Shown: piece after piece, positions 36,176 to 49,096 of the stretch
Position numbering within the stretch: position 1 is the stretch's first letter
How the letters are laid out: each line of letters starts with the position of its first letter
Source of the DNA: Hymenolepis diminuta
Taxonomy: Eukaryota; Platyhelminthes; Cestoda; Cyclophyllidea; Hymenolepididae
NCBI GenBank assembly: GCA_900708905.1
Contig: CAADRB010000035.1
Location: 969,737-1,033,736 of the forward strand
Reading direction: 5' to 3'
DNA: 64,000 bases
Program-made: the position numbers and the translations under genes
Notes under the pieces: model-generated
What the model saw: the letters and a program-made list of their open reading frames with translations, nothing else
Database searches by the model: none
What the model was told of the DNA's origin: nothing

Positions 36176-38297
36176 GCGAATTTTCCTCTTGAGTATTAAG
36201 ATAATCACATAGAGCTTTCAGATTTGAATGCAAGATAACTTCACTAAGAGAGATAGGAAAGTTATTTCCCGATAGTTCAAGGCGTTCCAGATTTTGAAGT
36301 TTATAAATGGGTACATTAATCCCTGTTAACCTATTATTTCTCAAATCGATATGAGTTAAGGTTTTGCAATTGGCAAGGGAGTAGGGAATCTTTCTCAGAT
36401 TATTGTCCCTCAAGTTGATTCGTCTCAAGCGATTGAATTTATCGAAGATGTTAGGCAAAAAATAGAGACCGTTTTGTTGTAGAGATAAGTGAACCAGAAA
36501 CTTGAGGTAGGAAATGAGCTTGGGAATGCAATGAGGACCTCGTTTAAACACTAAATCTCCGATATCTTCAGCCTTTACACTTTGAATTTTGGATTCTTCT
36601 TCCTCTCTCAATAATGCTTCTTCAAGAGTTACTTTGGGATCGTCATCAGGAAAGTATTCATCCACTTCATTAATATACTCTTTACCCAATTTTTCCATGG
36701 AGGCTGTAGGATCAATAAAACTTGTTCTTTCAAACCACCCCGGAGGATCTGGTTTAGAATAAGTACACGAATGACAACAGTTATTGTAAAGAAGCACCTT
36801 TAAGTGAGGAATAAAGCAGACAACAATTGGAAAGCGCGAGAATTTGTTATCTGATAGATCGAGATAATTTAGATTGTTAAGTTTATGCAACGTTGAAGGT
36901 AATTTTAATAAATTGTTTGAACAGAGAACCAGAGCGCGAAGTTTTAATATATAACCAATCTCATCTGGTAGTTCATAAATGTAAGGACAGTGAGAAATGG
37001 AGAGGTGTGTAAGAAATCGGAGATTAGAAATTTCAGGAGGAATATTCAAAACTGGATTGTTGTCTATTTGTAAATATGTAATTCTGGCGTCCTGAAGAAG
37101 AATGCATTGGGAGACTTGTTCAAAGTGATTGTGAGAGATATCAAGAACGCGTAATTCCCTCGCCACCTCTTCGAATTCCTTAGGTAGATTTTCAATGAGA
37201 TTTTGACTAGCTGACATATAAGATAGTTTTTTAAGTTCGCAAACCCATTTTGGAATTATTGATATGTTATTACTCGAAATGTCAAGAGAAACTAAATTCT
37301 TCAAGTCAGCTCCATTTTGTGGTAGGCTTTTAATGGAATTATTACTGATATTCAGCACTTGAAGATTCTTGCATGATCCAAGAGACTCTGGAATTTCACT
37401 TAGCTTACAGGAACAAAAATTTAAATGAGTTAAATGTTTGCACTTGTTTAATATTTCCTCTGGAATAAGTTCAATATCATTTGCACTGATATCGAGAACT
37501 CGTAAATTTCTAAGTTTAGATAAAGTATTAGGCAGTTTAGTAAATCTATTATTCGCTAAATATAGAACTTCCAGATTTGATAACTTGCACAGATTTTCAG
37601 GAATAGCTCCCGGGGTCTGATTACTGGAAAATACAAATTCTCTTAGTGAATAGCATCCAAAAATGCAGAAAGGCACATACTGAAGTCGGTTACCGCTCAG
37701 GTTTAAATTTTGTAGTCTTTTTAATAGAGAAAAGTTGTCGGGGAGGCATGTGAATTTATTTTGACTTAAGAGGATGACTTCAAGACGAAAAAGATTAGAT
37801 ATATTATTGGGTAGTTCGGTGAGCGCGTTCATGCTGCAATTCAAATAGGTAAGATTTCGCAGATTGCAAATTTCTGCTGGTAAATAGGATAATTTATTCT
37901 GACTCAAGTCGAGAACCTGAAGATTTTCAAGGGAAGCTACCTCCGGTGGAAGAGTACTTATTTGATTATTCGAAAGTCTAAGCACTGTAAGTTTTTGCAA
38001 AATTCTCAGATTATATGGTATTTCAACTAATGAGCTAAACGACATTTCCAGATAAGATAAATTGAGCATATTTTCAAACGATGGCCAGATGTCCAAGCGA
38101 CATTTGGTGATAATTAGAAATTCTAAATATTTCAGTGGCAATTTTACAATTAGTGGGGCGTCGAAATAACAGTTATTTACAACAATTACGCTTAAATGGT
38201 CCCTTTCGCTGAGGTATGTGGATAATTCATCGGAGGAAGCGTTACTGAAGAATATGGAGTCTCGACTACTTTGAATAAAAGTATCTGCATTTGGCAT
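36176..38297 (-). CDS. Large leucine-rich-repeat protein (LRRD1-like)
   Basis: Open exon of about 707 codons. From about residue 40 to 690 it is built of some 25 LRRs with the LxxLxLxxNxLxxLPxx pattern of the plant/SHOC2-like class (examples: LDLSQNKLSYLPAEI, LNISNNSIKSLP, LDISSNNISIIP). It is interrupted near residue 560-610 by a charged insert rich in Asp and Glu (DEYFPDDDP, REEEE). No signal peptide is visible, so it is likely intracellular. The start ATG at 38297 is the first Met in frame, with an acceptor-like CTTGATTAG a few bases upstream, so an earlier exon is possible. The exon ends at a strong GTAAGT donor (phase 1). The gene is divergent from MED17, about 1.1 kb apart. The partner and pathway are unknown. 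Confidence 0.85.
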
Positions 38298-39376
38298 TTC
38301 TTGTGATCTAATCAAGATATTAGTAAAATATCTCTTACTCCGAACTGAGGTGCGTGACACAAGCCAAGGCGTCCATTTTAAATTAATGGGATATGAAAAA
38401 CTACGTGCTGTGACCTAGAAGATTAGTAAGAAAGTATGTTTAATGAAACATTAATCATGTAACGCTGGCTTTAATAGAGGGAAAAATTAAATTCAATCCC
38501 TTAAAAAGGTATATCAACAAAATTATTATTGTTATATTCAAACACCCCCATCAAATAGTTTCCCCAATAAATGGCGACAATTTACCGAAGTTGCACTCGA
38601 TTAAGTGCCTTCACTATAATAAGACCAAATACGGTCTCACGATATTTACCAGAATGAACGCCTTTATTTGAGAATGACATCAAATTTAATTCTCGTTTGC
38701 AGCTGAATGATTACGGTAGTTGGTGGTGATTTTTAGCTTGCCGGTTATGGATGAAAAAAATAATGAGATAAATAAGAGTAAAATTTTAAATCAAAGCGTT
38801 AATAACAAATTATTAATGGAATTTTTACATATTCAGACTAATTGCACAACAAAAACACCTTAATTGATTACATAAGTGATAGCAGAATATGTTATTTTGT
38901 TATCTATGCAGAATTTTCAGCAATTGGAAGGCTTAAAATATCAATAAGATTGATTTAAAATTAACCTAAAGTCAGCATCCATATTTCTATTTCAAGGTGA
39001 GATGCAATAATTAATTATTAAGCAATGAGAAAGTGATATCATCATAAGAATGGAAAATAGTATAATAGTGTTAATTTTGTGCACACTTTTATGAATATCA
39101 AAATACTGGTTAAAAATAATACAGCCTTAGTCCAATCTTACTATAATTCATTATGAGTCAGAATATACGCAATGATATTTCAAATTAATACCCGATTCAT
39201 AGTCCCTGTTTATAATATTAAATCGCTAATAATAATATCTGATAATTCAATTGAAGATAAATAAACATAATGCGTAAATTCCCAGGGTAGAAGCGCTCTA
39301 GACAAATAGGTGTACATCTCATTGATTGGCTATTACCGGTTTGGTTTCCTGGCTGTTTTGCTAACTTTCGTTAAAA
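38298..39376. other. Divergent promoter region between the LRR gene and MED17
   Basis: About 1.1 kb of very AT-rich DNA with no open frame of note; presumably holds both promoters. Confidence 0.5.
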
Positions 39377-42300
39377 ATGTCTGCTCGCAGTAAAAATAGT
39401 TTACCCATCGAGGCTCTTTCAGAGTATAAAGTATTGGAAATAGCGAGTGATGGGCAGGAAGTTTTAGAAAGGTATGCACAAATCTTTTATCTTAAAACTA
39501 ATAATTAAGACCTTGGACAGCGACTGACAGATTCGAACGAATCGTCAGTAGTATTGATTTCAATGACGAAAATTATGGAATAAAAGATGCCAAAGCTGAG
39601 GAAGAGAATAAAGCTAATAAAATTCCAGAAAGGAGCTGGAATAATATTCGTGAGTGGATAAGGTATAACGAGATCTTCTTAATCGCTCTCACATTCCAGA
39701 ACGTCATACACTGAAGTGTGCGCTTTTCTGGATTTTATCTCGGTTTTTAAAGAAACTAAATGCATGGCCATTTTGCAAGTAGCTCCTAGTGACCAAGATG
39801 CGGAATTCGGTGGGCGAAGTCTAAGCGCTCAGGCGCTAACATGCCTTGGAGGGAAGAAAATGGTTTGTTTGAGTGATCATTCACTGATTATTATTTAAAT
39901 TAGGCTCTTTCAAATGCTGCCACTATCCTTCTAAGAGGTGCCGAGCGTTTTCATGCTAGAAATGTCGAAAAGATACAAGAACAGCAACGTTTTGCTGATG
40001 GCCAACGACCTCCCTCTTATCATGAAAGTTTGTTGGAGCTACGCAAATCGTGGCGAATAAAATTAAGCCAAAACAGCATTTTAGGAGACGTCAGTCTCCG
40101 TTGTATTGGTTCAAGAGGCAAAGAAGGAGGGATCTTTGAAATTGTCGAAGCCGATTCAACCCAACCGAATTCTGAAGGGGTTTACGAATCTATTAAAGTA
40201 AAATTTAGCTCCACAATGGAGTCCCTTTTAAACAAAGAGCAATTCACTGGCCGTCTTCGTGTTACAATCCGTCATCTTGACAGAAACAACACGAAAGATT
40301 GGTTCCACTCTCTTATGCCTCAAAAGAGTGGGTCACCATTATGCCGCCAATTCAAACGTCCCAAAACTCAATTTGATCGTCTGTGTTTAGCGCAAAATTT
40401 GCTCATGTGTCGGGAGATTATGTCCAGTCTCTTTTATGAGTCATCGTTGATCGGGATCAATAAATTCAATAATGACCTCATTGCTTTTTCCTCTCCGGTA
40501 AGGTTTCTTATTCGATCCAAAGTCTGATGCTCTTGTTTTATTAATTAGAACAAAGTTGTGACTACAATTTTTCCAGGCGTTCAACTAGCCATAAGTTTGG
40601 AAAAAGCTGAAGACAGCCCGTTAGAAAGTGGAGAGGTCGAATACCCATCACTGAGTACCCTGTTGAAAAAATTAATCCTCCGTCAGCATGTTCAATCCTG
40701 GTGTAATATTGCTAGTATTCCCTATCCTGCAACTGGGCCGGTTCAAGTACCTTTACATCTTCGTGGTGGAGGCGCTTCGATCCTCCTTAACAGCTACAAA
40801 TTCCCTCAAGGTCAAAATGACGGAGGGATACCTATAATCACCAATTGCGTGACCGGCATGGGTAATTCCACAGCTTCAACCTGGATCACCTGGCAAAATC
40901 AGGCGCTAAGAGCCGCTCCTCATCAACCCTACTCTGCTCCAAGGGGTCAAGAACGTTACGCCTACTTCAACGATTGGGCTCTAAGTCAACAGCCCTTGCA
41001 ACAACAAGCTCAATTGATTTCAGATGAGGTTTCCGTCTCAGGACTTATGCTGAGCAGCTTGGAACATGACCTCCGATCGAATCACGCTTCTCCTGAAGCG
41101 ATAGCTTGTATTTTAGGCTCAGGAGACGGTCTTCTCACACCAATAGTGAAGATAGCTCGACATAGAGTGCTGAGGCAGAGAGTGGCGAAGATCTTGACTA
41201 AATTTGTCCGTGAAATCGCCGAAGAGAGAATGAGTATTACTGCCATATGGCACACTGTTTCTACTCCGCTGTCCTCTGGTGTTACAGTAACGATGTACTC
41301 ACTGGGTCATGCAACTTGTTCCACTCGGTTTCTGATAGCGGTGGGAATTGAGGAGGTATCGGTCAATGGAGTTTGTGGAACTTCTCCGGCCATAAATATC
41401 CCTGCCAATGCCGATTTACAGCGAGAACTTCTTCAAATCCTCAAGCTTCAGGTAAGTTTGAAGAAATTGCTTATATTGCATCTAGCCACTCCATTTTAAG
41501 TACAGATTAGCTCTTGGGTATTCAGAGTTGAGGTTTTGGAAGAAGAGTTTGGCTTTGCTGTCAGCCTTTTTATGCATATAAATTGTCATCTAATAGCAAT
41601 ATGGGAAGAGGAAGAGTTGTGTTCTTGGGATAACTGGGGGAGTTAATCATGATAAAATCAGTTTTTGATGGGGACCTTAAATGCACTGTATGTTTGATAT
41701 CAAGCAGCATTTAAGGTGGAGGTAAGAAAGATGACTTATGTTGATGCGATGTGAAATCCCGAACAATTAAAACCGTCCTGATACAAGATTTTATGTACAA
41801 AAACCTCAACCCACTGGCTGATCTAATCCTCTTAGTACAGCTCTCTGTTTTTTAGCTGTTTATATGATATAAGTCGTTAGAAGTGCGGTAGCTTGGCCAG
41901 ACCCTGTTCACCGGACCTAGAGGCTACCTTCCTCCCCTACTGTCAAGTTAAGCTCTAAATCTATCGGGAAACCCTTATGTCGGATAGAGGAAATCCCTCA
42001 CGTATATCCGTCATCTCTTCATAAATATTATATCTTGAGTCCCTCATTATGTAGCTAAATGCGGAAAGGCAGTTAGTTCTCGTGTCTCTCAGTTCAATAG
42101 ACAAGACTAGTTATGAAATACTGCACAGACGTTAAAACGTATATCAAGTGTGAGTCCTGTTTATCAGTACAAGTGGTAGTGGGTAAAGCGTAATCGATAG
42201 CCAAATAATATTAGCGTGGAAAAGGGGAAGGGAATTAGGCCTTATAATCCTGGGAAGAGGAAGAAAGAAATGAGAACGCATTTGAGTAGAAATTTTGGAA

Positions 42301-44549
42301 ACCAGACTGACGTAGATCGATTGCAACCTGTTATGATTTGCTCTTCAGGATGCCTAACCGACTCAGATCCCCTAAACATAAAATAGCTACAAATACAAAA
42401 CGACTCAAAGTACTATGTTGAAACATGACGTGCGTCTTGGTGTTGATAGGTCGATTTATATTATGCGCCATTTACAACCGTAATGTAAATAAATCTGTTC
42501 GAATAATAGGGAATTAAAAGAGGCAGAAATTGAAAGGTGGAAAATAAATAATTTAACATATAAGAATTATTTTGGGGAAGATATTATTTTCTTATATGCA
42601 GCAGAATCCACATCGGTACACCGCGGTAGCTAGTATTGGCCACCGTCATTCAAATTGCGCGCCAAGGGGTCTCGATCTTAGCATCTCTAACTATTTATCT
42701 TCTTCTTAACTGAAATAGTTGCATGATGCTTTCCCAGAATGATACATGTTACGAGGACAGGGAAAGTTATTATTGCCTACTCAATTGGTTGTCTAGGTGA
42801 TGTACCAAATGACGATTTATTTTCAGAAGTGTCATATTCCGTAGCACACGTAGCAGTAATTTTCTTTCTCTAGAAACAATAGAGGAAGAGGGGTAAAGAG
42901 TTTATGTTCCCTCTTTATTTCTTATTTTGGAAATAGTGAATTCTAAATTCTCTCTTTTGTAGGAATTGAGAAACAAAATGTATACAATTCAAAGCCTTGC
43001 CGCAAAGTTTCTGGGGTGGGTTCAACTTGGATGTCCAGCGATGCCTTCTGTGGATTCTCCTTTGAGTGCTCTTCTACTGGCTTCTCGTAGTGGAAATCGG
43101 TATTTCTGAAACGCGTAAAATTCTTTTTTTTATATGGTCCACTTGAAATGAGTATCAAATTCTCATTTTTAAGATTTGAGTTGAACAGGGTGATGTGAAC
43201 TATCGACGTTAATGTTAAACTCGAATATTTCGAACGTCAAAGCAACAGTTTCGATTTATTGTTATTAAATTATTAGTAAAAGGTCTTATCTAAGGTTCGA
43301 ATTGGACAGTGAGATGCGTGTTAATGTTGCATCACGTAGAGTGGAAAGGAGGGTGAAATCTTCAGAATGTGTTTGACTCAATTTTATTCCGCTTTGTTAA
43401 GTCTTGCTAGTGTCAAGGCTACAAATCTGCTGGTGGTGCCATCACCAAATATCTTAAATTGTGCGCCTTCTAACGTCAAATTGGAGAATACTGGTGAAGT
43501 CGGTTCACAAAAGTAGGTATCCAGTGTAATTTTCCTCCAAATTTTGTTTAATATCTTAAGGCCCTAGAACGCAGAGGCGTCGACCACAATTCGGCATTTT
43601 GGGTACTCTTCACTTTCAGGGACGAAATCTCATGTCACATTCCTCTCCTTCAATTTTTCAAAGGGGTATATTTTTCTGTACATGTCTTCCTCGTCAAATG
43701 CTATTTTTAATACTCATTTTAAAGTTTTTTGGCTCGGGACAAATCTGTTTTGGTCTTAATCGGTTAAGAATCGAAGTTGCACTTGGAAATGTCATTTTGA
43801 CATTTGAAATCTTGGCAGCTGATGCCATCCAGAAGTGGATTATTTTAATGTCATTGCAATTTATTAAAGGTTCAGTGCAGTATGATCTCTTATAATGGAT
43901 AAACATTTTTTTCCGCGATTAATTAGGAAAAGAATTATTTACTGTTGGGTAGTGGCTTGCCTGTTACTATTCTATCCGAGTCAAGTGTTGTGAACGCCTT
44001 TCATGATGAGCTTGAAAATTTTGATTATGAAATCGTCACGAAGACCTCGGAGAATATGGATTAGTAGTCTTCAACCGGAAACGATATTAGTAACAATAAT
44101 GACCAATCAAGGAGGCGGATCACAACTCGGTTTGAGAACACTACTCCCTTCCAGACAATCACGAGTGGTTGATGCAAACAAACACGTGTCCCTTAGTCTT
44201 TTCGGAATAAATTGATGTACTGTCTTATTCAGCTTCCAACTATTCTATTAACGTGTTATTTCTTCATAAGTGAATCCGCTGCTCTTTTCTAGGTTTATTT
44301 TTTGCATATTTCAGAGTTGTCTGCATCCGAGCGAGCGATAAGGGGGAGGGTTTGGAGTTTCTGGTAGCCAAATCGCAACAGGGGGAACTGACCACAGTGG
44401 GTAGTCGAGGCGATCTACTGCAGAATTTGCTTTCTTACCGAGACAGCAGCAGTCGATTCCACTTTCGAAAGGTGGATTTAAGCCGAGTGTGTGGACAAAA
44501 TGTCGTTGGGAAGATTGAATACCTTCTCACTTGTCTCAACTTTGCTTAA
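39377..44549 (+). CDS. MED17: Mediator complex subunit 17, seven exons
   Basis: Head-module scaffold subunit of the Mediator complex that links transcription factors to RNA polymerase II. Exons 39377-39471, 39510-39662, 39700-39862, 39904-40497, 40549-41451, 42963-43099, 44315-44549; 759 residues (human about 650). Diagnostic stretches are LLELRKSWRIKL followed by NSILGDVSLR, matching the conserved LRxxWRL...ILGDLSYRS region of the family. The last exons resemble the MED17 C-terminus (TIQSLAAKFLGW; final KIEYLLTCLNFA, comparable with human VYKMELLMSALS). The first four introns are 37-51 nt, whereas introns 5 and 6 are 1.5 and 1.2 kb; the last contains the nested frames listed separately. AATAAA lies at 44670-44675. 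Confidence 0.9.
41452..42962. other. MED17 intron 5
   Basis: 1.5 kb, no exon-like frame found on either strand. Confidence 0.55.
43367..44062 (+). CDS. Possible nested coding exons inside MED17 intron 6 (unrecognised)
   Basis: Three open stretches with splice context on the MED17 strand, not in phase with MED17. (a) 43367-43512: ATG just after an acceptor-like ATCTTCAG, 48 codons, ending at a GTAGGT donor. (b) from 43568 after GGCCCTAG, phase-compatible with (a), continuing open to a TAA at 43895; it includes RRRPQFGILGTLHFQGRNL. (c) 43926-44062 after TTAATTAG, 45 codons ending in TAG, with the coding-like GSGLPVTILSESSVVNAFHD. (a) and (b) alone make a 157-codon frame; I could not join (b) to (c) in phase. 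No family is recognised. It may be a nested gene, alternative MED17 exons or chance. Confidence 0.3.
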
Positions 44550-44669
44550 ATGTATGCCTTGCTCTTTGATGGATGACTTTGTACATATATATGTGATGCC
44601 TATCGTCTTTACGTTGACTCCTCTTTTCTGTAAATTGCTCACTCCTTTCTCATGAAACTTCGTGCCTTC

Positions 44670-44675
44670 AATAAA
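44670..44675 (+). terminator. MED17 polyadenylation signal
   Basis: AATAAA 121 bp after the MED17 stop. Confidence 0.6.
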
Positions 44676-45410
44676 TTGCTAACTTATCTGATGCTATTGT
44701 ATAAGACTCAGAACTCAGGCTAGAAGATTTCCGGCTCCGTGAATATGCTAGCTTTTGATAAGTGGATTTGTAATTTGACTTTTGTCTAAGAGGAGGCAGG
44801 TATGCCTAGATGGCTTCGATGAATTGGTCAATCGGCTCTTGATTGATCAGAAACTTCGGGTTCAGATCATGATATTTGAAGTTCAGGACGTTAGGGTATA
44901 ATGAACCGTGTTATGCCCGTTAAAGGACAATGAGGTAATGGGGAAAATCTTAATTTACATAAAGTTGCTACATCGGTGTTAAACGTTAATATTATCTGTT
45001 TTATAATAATATTATTACTATGAGAAGGCGAAAGCCTAGTCTGGCGTTCAAGGGGAGTGAAATTACACATACTCGCTTCTATATCATTGGTATGAGAGTT
45101 CACGACATGGCGAGGTTAATCACCATTCATCGATTCGTCCGTTGTCCGACCAATAATATTTTGATAAGTACAGTGATTGGTTCGTTCTTCTCCAACCATC
45201 TACCATTAAATGTTTAAATAGTTCCTTAATTCATTCAGTAAATGTCTGGTTTTGTATGATTACCAGATTAATCTTGTCTAATTAAATCTTATGAGTCTGA
45301 GCAATTGTAACATATAGTAACACAGTGCGATTGACCAAACCTTACAATATAACACTTTATAACATGTTACTATTATAATATGTATTACGTGGGTTCGAAC
45401 TGATTTTACA

Positions 45411-46138
45411 TCAAAAGAGTTCTACTCCGAGCCTACCAAATAGAAAAGAGAGAAATGCGAGGACCAAACCGAGTCCCTGGGGGAAACTGCAAACTTCCAT
45501 TTGATTTAATCCTAGGTAGTTCATAAGTGGAGCAGGACTATTTCTACTACTTACAGTATCATAGTGCCATTGCAGATGTGTCTTTCAGAATTTGCGTCTC
45601 CATACTGTTCTCTACTAGGTTTCCTAATATTTTCTTCAGTATTAAACAGCAACGCTGGTTTTCCAACTGGCCGTCTTCCCAAAGTTGAGTTTTCACATAT
45701 ACATGGAGACAAAATCACTTTTTGACTTTGCAAAGATTAAACAAAGGCGAGAATAACGGGCCTCTTTTTTATCCTTCCATTCTTGCTTGCTAGAAACTGT
45801 CCTATTTAACATTCAATTGAAATCGAAGGTTGGTATGAGGTGAGGTTCAAAGATAACGACTAGGGAAGGGTAAGTAAAATAATCTGATATCATCTTCACG
45901 ATACTCACATTTTAAATAGGATTCAAACATAAAAGGAGTATGGGTTATTGGTCGGTATTTTCCAGTCCCATTAATTATTACCGCGAAAGCGAAATCTCTT
46001 GCTATTCCAAAGATTTCGAAACATATATCACGCTAGTGAAGTTGAAAACTTTCTCAGACTTCGACGTTTGAAAATTACATAGTTAAAACAACATGAGCAA
46101 AAAACAGTAAAATCAATCTTAAAATGGGTGATGATCAT
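45411..46138 (-). CDS. Tentative four-exon gene of unknown function
   Basis: Best-supported piece is the exon 45725-45555 (57 codons open, acceptor TTTGCAAAG, donor GTAAGT), with coding-like text such as GRRPVGKPALLFNTEENIRK. It joins in phase to a 22-nt last exon, 45432-45411, ending in TGA. Upstream, 45997-45905 and 46138-46032 can be joined in phase with a 34-nt intron and begin with ATG, giving 130 residues in all; the N-terminus is hydrophobic with CSCC. The donor of the second exon (GTATCG) is weak and overlaps a better out-of-phase GTGAGT. I recognise no family. Exon 3 is likely real; the remainder is a proposal. Confidence 0.4.
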
Positions 46139-47669
46139 TGGGATATTGTAGCGTCTTGACCGAACAGTATTAGGAGTTTTCGCGGTAACATAAATCAGCT
46201 AATTAGAACATCCACATACTGTTCGATAGACGACCAGAATATCTCAGACTGCACTCTAACTATGTATAGGCTTCGCTTTCTGTAAATGAGACGTTTAGAT
46301 TCCCCTGTCTACTGCAATGTAACGATACCGCCTTTTGTATTAACCAGCCAATCAGCGTTGACTTAAGTGTGCGAAAGAATTTTAAACGGACCATTCAACT
46401 GCGTCATCTTCATGGACTTTTCCACCTGTTGATCATGAATTTGGGATTTTAGCTAATTTTAGGGAAACAAAATCAATTATAGTAATGGTGTTCTGTAGTA
46501 GTCAATCTAGGATTATGCTAACTAGCTGTTATGTAACTATAAAAAGGGATGATTTCAGGTTTTTGAAGCTGAGAGTGTAAACGCCTTTTTTCTAATTTCA
46601 AACTAATTAGAACTGGATTTTTGAAATGTAGGAGTGATTATTGACCTCGGCATGTTGTTTGAAGGGTGGATCCCTGTGTTGGCTCTGCTTATACAAGATG
46701 TTCTTCTAAAATCTCGTTTGCACTCTGATACGCGGATTGGATGAGGGTTTTATAGTGATTATACAAAATGGGTTTGAAACCGACTTGCAGGTAGAATTTC
46801 CTATGCTAAGCTCTAATTGACTATAAAGCCCTCAAATACTCAAATCAAAACGGTTTTATGAATAAAGAGGTCGCTGACTCACAACTTTCAGGTTCTGATA
46901 AATTCCGATTACTTGCATCAATTTCCCGATTAAACGAAATGTTTCCTCCTATTTCACTTATTTCTCTAACTCGAATATTAACTTGTTCTTTTCTTTTGAA
47001 TAAATATGCTGATAAACTGCTTTAGATTTTCTCTTAATGAAACTGCACCTTATCAAATTAGGTCCGGTTATGCTACTAGTTTGTTTCAGAGAGCGCGATA
47101 TTGGTGCGGATTTTAAATAAAAAAGAATGTCAATTAGATACCGTTTAAATGCATGGTACATTCAGATCTTACTTACCACTAGAATAATGGCTTGAGGTTT
47201 GATTATGCTGTTGTCTATGAATTACATAGATCGGGTTTGAGTAAATTTCGAATTTCGATGAAATATTAAGCAACATATATAAAAGCCGTTAGGCTCAAAA
47301 TAGGAGTCGTTTATTATTCAGAAATAAATCAAGCAAGATTAGTACAAGATGAAATTGTGGCGTTGGTTCCGACTTTCATGAAAATAAGTTAATAGTTGTT
47401 ACTATATTCTTATAAATTGTTATTTCTAAAAGTGACAATGGCTTAATGAACAGGACTGCAGTACCATTCTCTCCCATTTTCATTGTCTAAGTAAAATGTG
47501 GCTAAGCAATACCCAGTAGATGTCCTAAATACGGCGATGCTACTAAATATTTAATTCAACAACACATTCGATTGATCCATTTTTGTCTCCTCCCACATGT
47601 CAATCAAATAGTTGTATTTAAATAAATCAATTATTTGATATCAGTGAGTATATTTTGATAAGAAAAAAC
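46139..47669. other. Intergenic region upstream of the tentative minus-strand gene
   Basis: AT-rich. On the minus strand a GTAAGT donor at about 47175 follows a short coding-like stretch (NSIIKPQAIILV), and a phase-compatible open end lies at about 46970-47045. A TATATA-rich box lies near 47270-47285. This is too little to call a gene. Confidence 0.35.
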
Positions 47670-49096
47670 TTAAGCGGCAACAGACTGACGATTTCGACTC
47701 CACTGAAGTTTACTGAAGAGATGAAAACACAATATCCCAGACGTGATTGGACCAATGAATCCTAAAAAATGTGTGAGATATTAAAGCATTTTAACTTATA
47801 TCAATTAAAAATAATAAAATTGTCTGAACTCAGGTTGTACAATCTAATCCCAGATAACATGCTACATTCAGGCGTGGTTTCTTGATCTCTCACTAGATAC
47901 CGGTTGAAAGTGGGTTAGATCTGTATTAAAATGCTGAATCTCTAAAGCTTAGTAATATCCAAGGCTGTATTTTGTCTTAACTGTACGACATTCTGTAATA
48001 TAACCTTATTTTGAATACGTATTCTACAGAACATTTAGTATTAACTTACCAATCGGAAAATTAAATGCGCGCTGAACATCAGAGCAAAAGAAAGCGACCC
48101 ATCTCTGAAAGGACCGACTGACTCGGACATGAAAACCAAATGGCAAATTGAATTGCTTGAAGGTCCCATGCCCATTTAAGCAGTAAATAACTCCAAGGGT
48201 TGATGCTGCCTCTTTTAAGAAATTAAGCACATTAATAGGGACTTTTAAAGAGCAAATCAAAAACTTATAGATCTATTAATAAATTAAGTCGCGTTAAACA
48301 TAATGTACCATAGAACCTAAAAGATAGTGACTCAATTCTAAAAGGTAATGATAAAGGTGTCAAGGTCGGAGAATTTCAGAATGATGTTGTATTTATCGGA
48401 TTTAAATAAGAAAAATTAACTGCGGAAAACTTTCATCATTAAATATTATTGATTAATTTTGAGGAGGATCAACAAAAAATGCATTTAATTGATGGCTATT
48501 ATTCAATAGCTTCAATCGGTGAAATAAGATTAAGGATGAATAAAGGCAGAACTCACCAGCGAATCCCAATAATTCGTAATTTTCGAAACCTTGATGCGGA
48601 AAGACTGCACATGCGAGTTCATTTATGAACAGTGAAATGATGCTTGAGAATATGACCACAAATAATATATGAACTGGCAGATCCCATCCATCCAGTCGCC
48701 GTTCAAAGACCACTCCATAGCGAATAAATAAAGTCAAAGCGTAATTGAGATGCCATTCGTCTTTGTGAGTTAAAACTGCAAGTAAAAGTTGGTTGATATT
48801 GCCATTAAGGAAAAATTTTTGTGAATCAATCGCTATCTGTTGAAAATATTATTTTAGTAGCTGAACTGAAATGAGTGAATTTACCTTAGGAGCTAAGATA
48901 TACAAACCACATATGTGAGCTGTTACCAGAAATATGGTGAATGCAAATGTGAAAGTGCATTTTTTGGCCACGCTTTTGATATACAGAAAACATTGCAAGG
49001 AAAGGAGTATAATTGACAGCACAAGATATGTCATCTTTCGATTTTTGTTTCTGAATGTTTGCAAGAATCGATGAAATTGCAAACATACCTATTCAT
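47670..49096 (-). CDS. Rhomboid-family membrane protein, RHBDD1-like, probable pseudoprotease
   Basis: Exons 49096-49089, 49050-48885, 48836-48557, 48211-48050, 47761-47670, 235 residues. Several transmembrane segments are evident: TYLVLSIILLSLQCFL, FTFAFTIFLVTAHICGLYIL, ILFVVIFSSIISLFI and others. The block LTHKDEWHLNYALTLF with VFERRLDGW aligns with the rhomboid HxxxxHLxxN...GxxLE region and is closest, from memory, to RHBDD1 (rhomboid-related protein 4 of the ER): HHADDWHLYFNM and LERRLG. In active rhomboids a GxSG serine and a later His in GHxxG form the dyad. Here the corresponding places read GFAEAASTLG and FIGPITSGIL, so both seem absent. The exon 3-4 acceptor is the weakest join (AG choices at 48212 and nearby), but none restores GxSG. 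Likely an ER or Golgi chaperone-like inactive rhomboid. Divergent from nicastrin. Confidence 0.7.

Noticed and set aside
45020..45217. 65-codon plus-strand open frame
   Set aside because: No start or splice context beyond chance and no family resemblance.
48050..48211. Alternative frame of the rhomboid exon 4 reading DGSLSFALMFSAHLIF
   Set aside because: It does not join in phase to exons 3 and 5, whereas the chosen frame does and aligns with RHBDD1.
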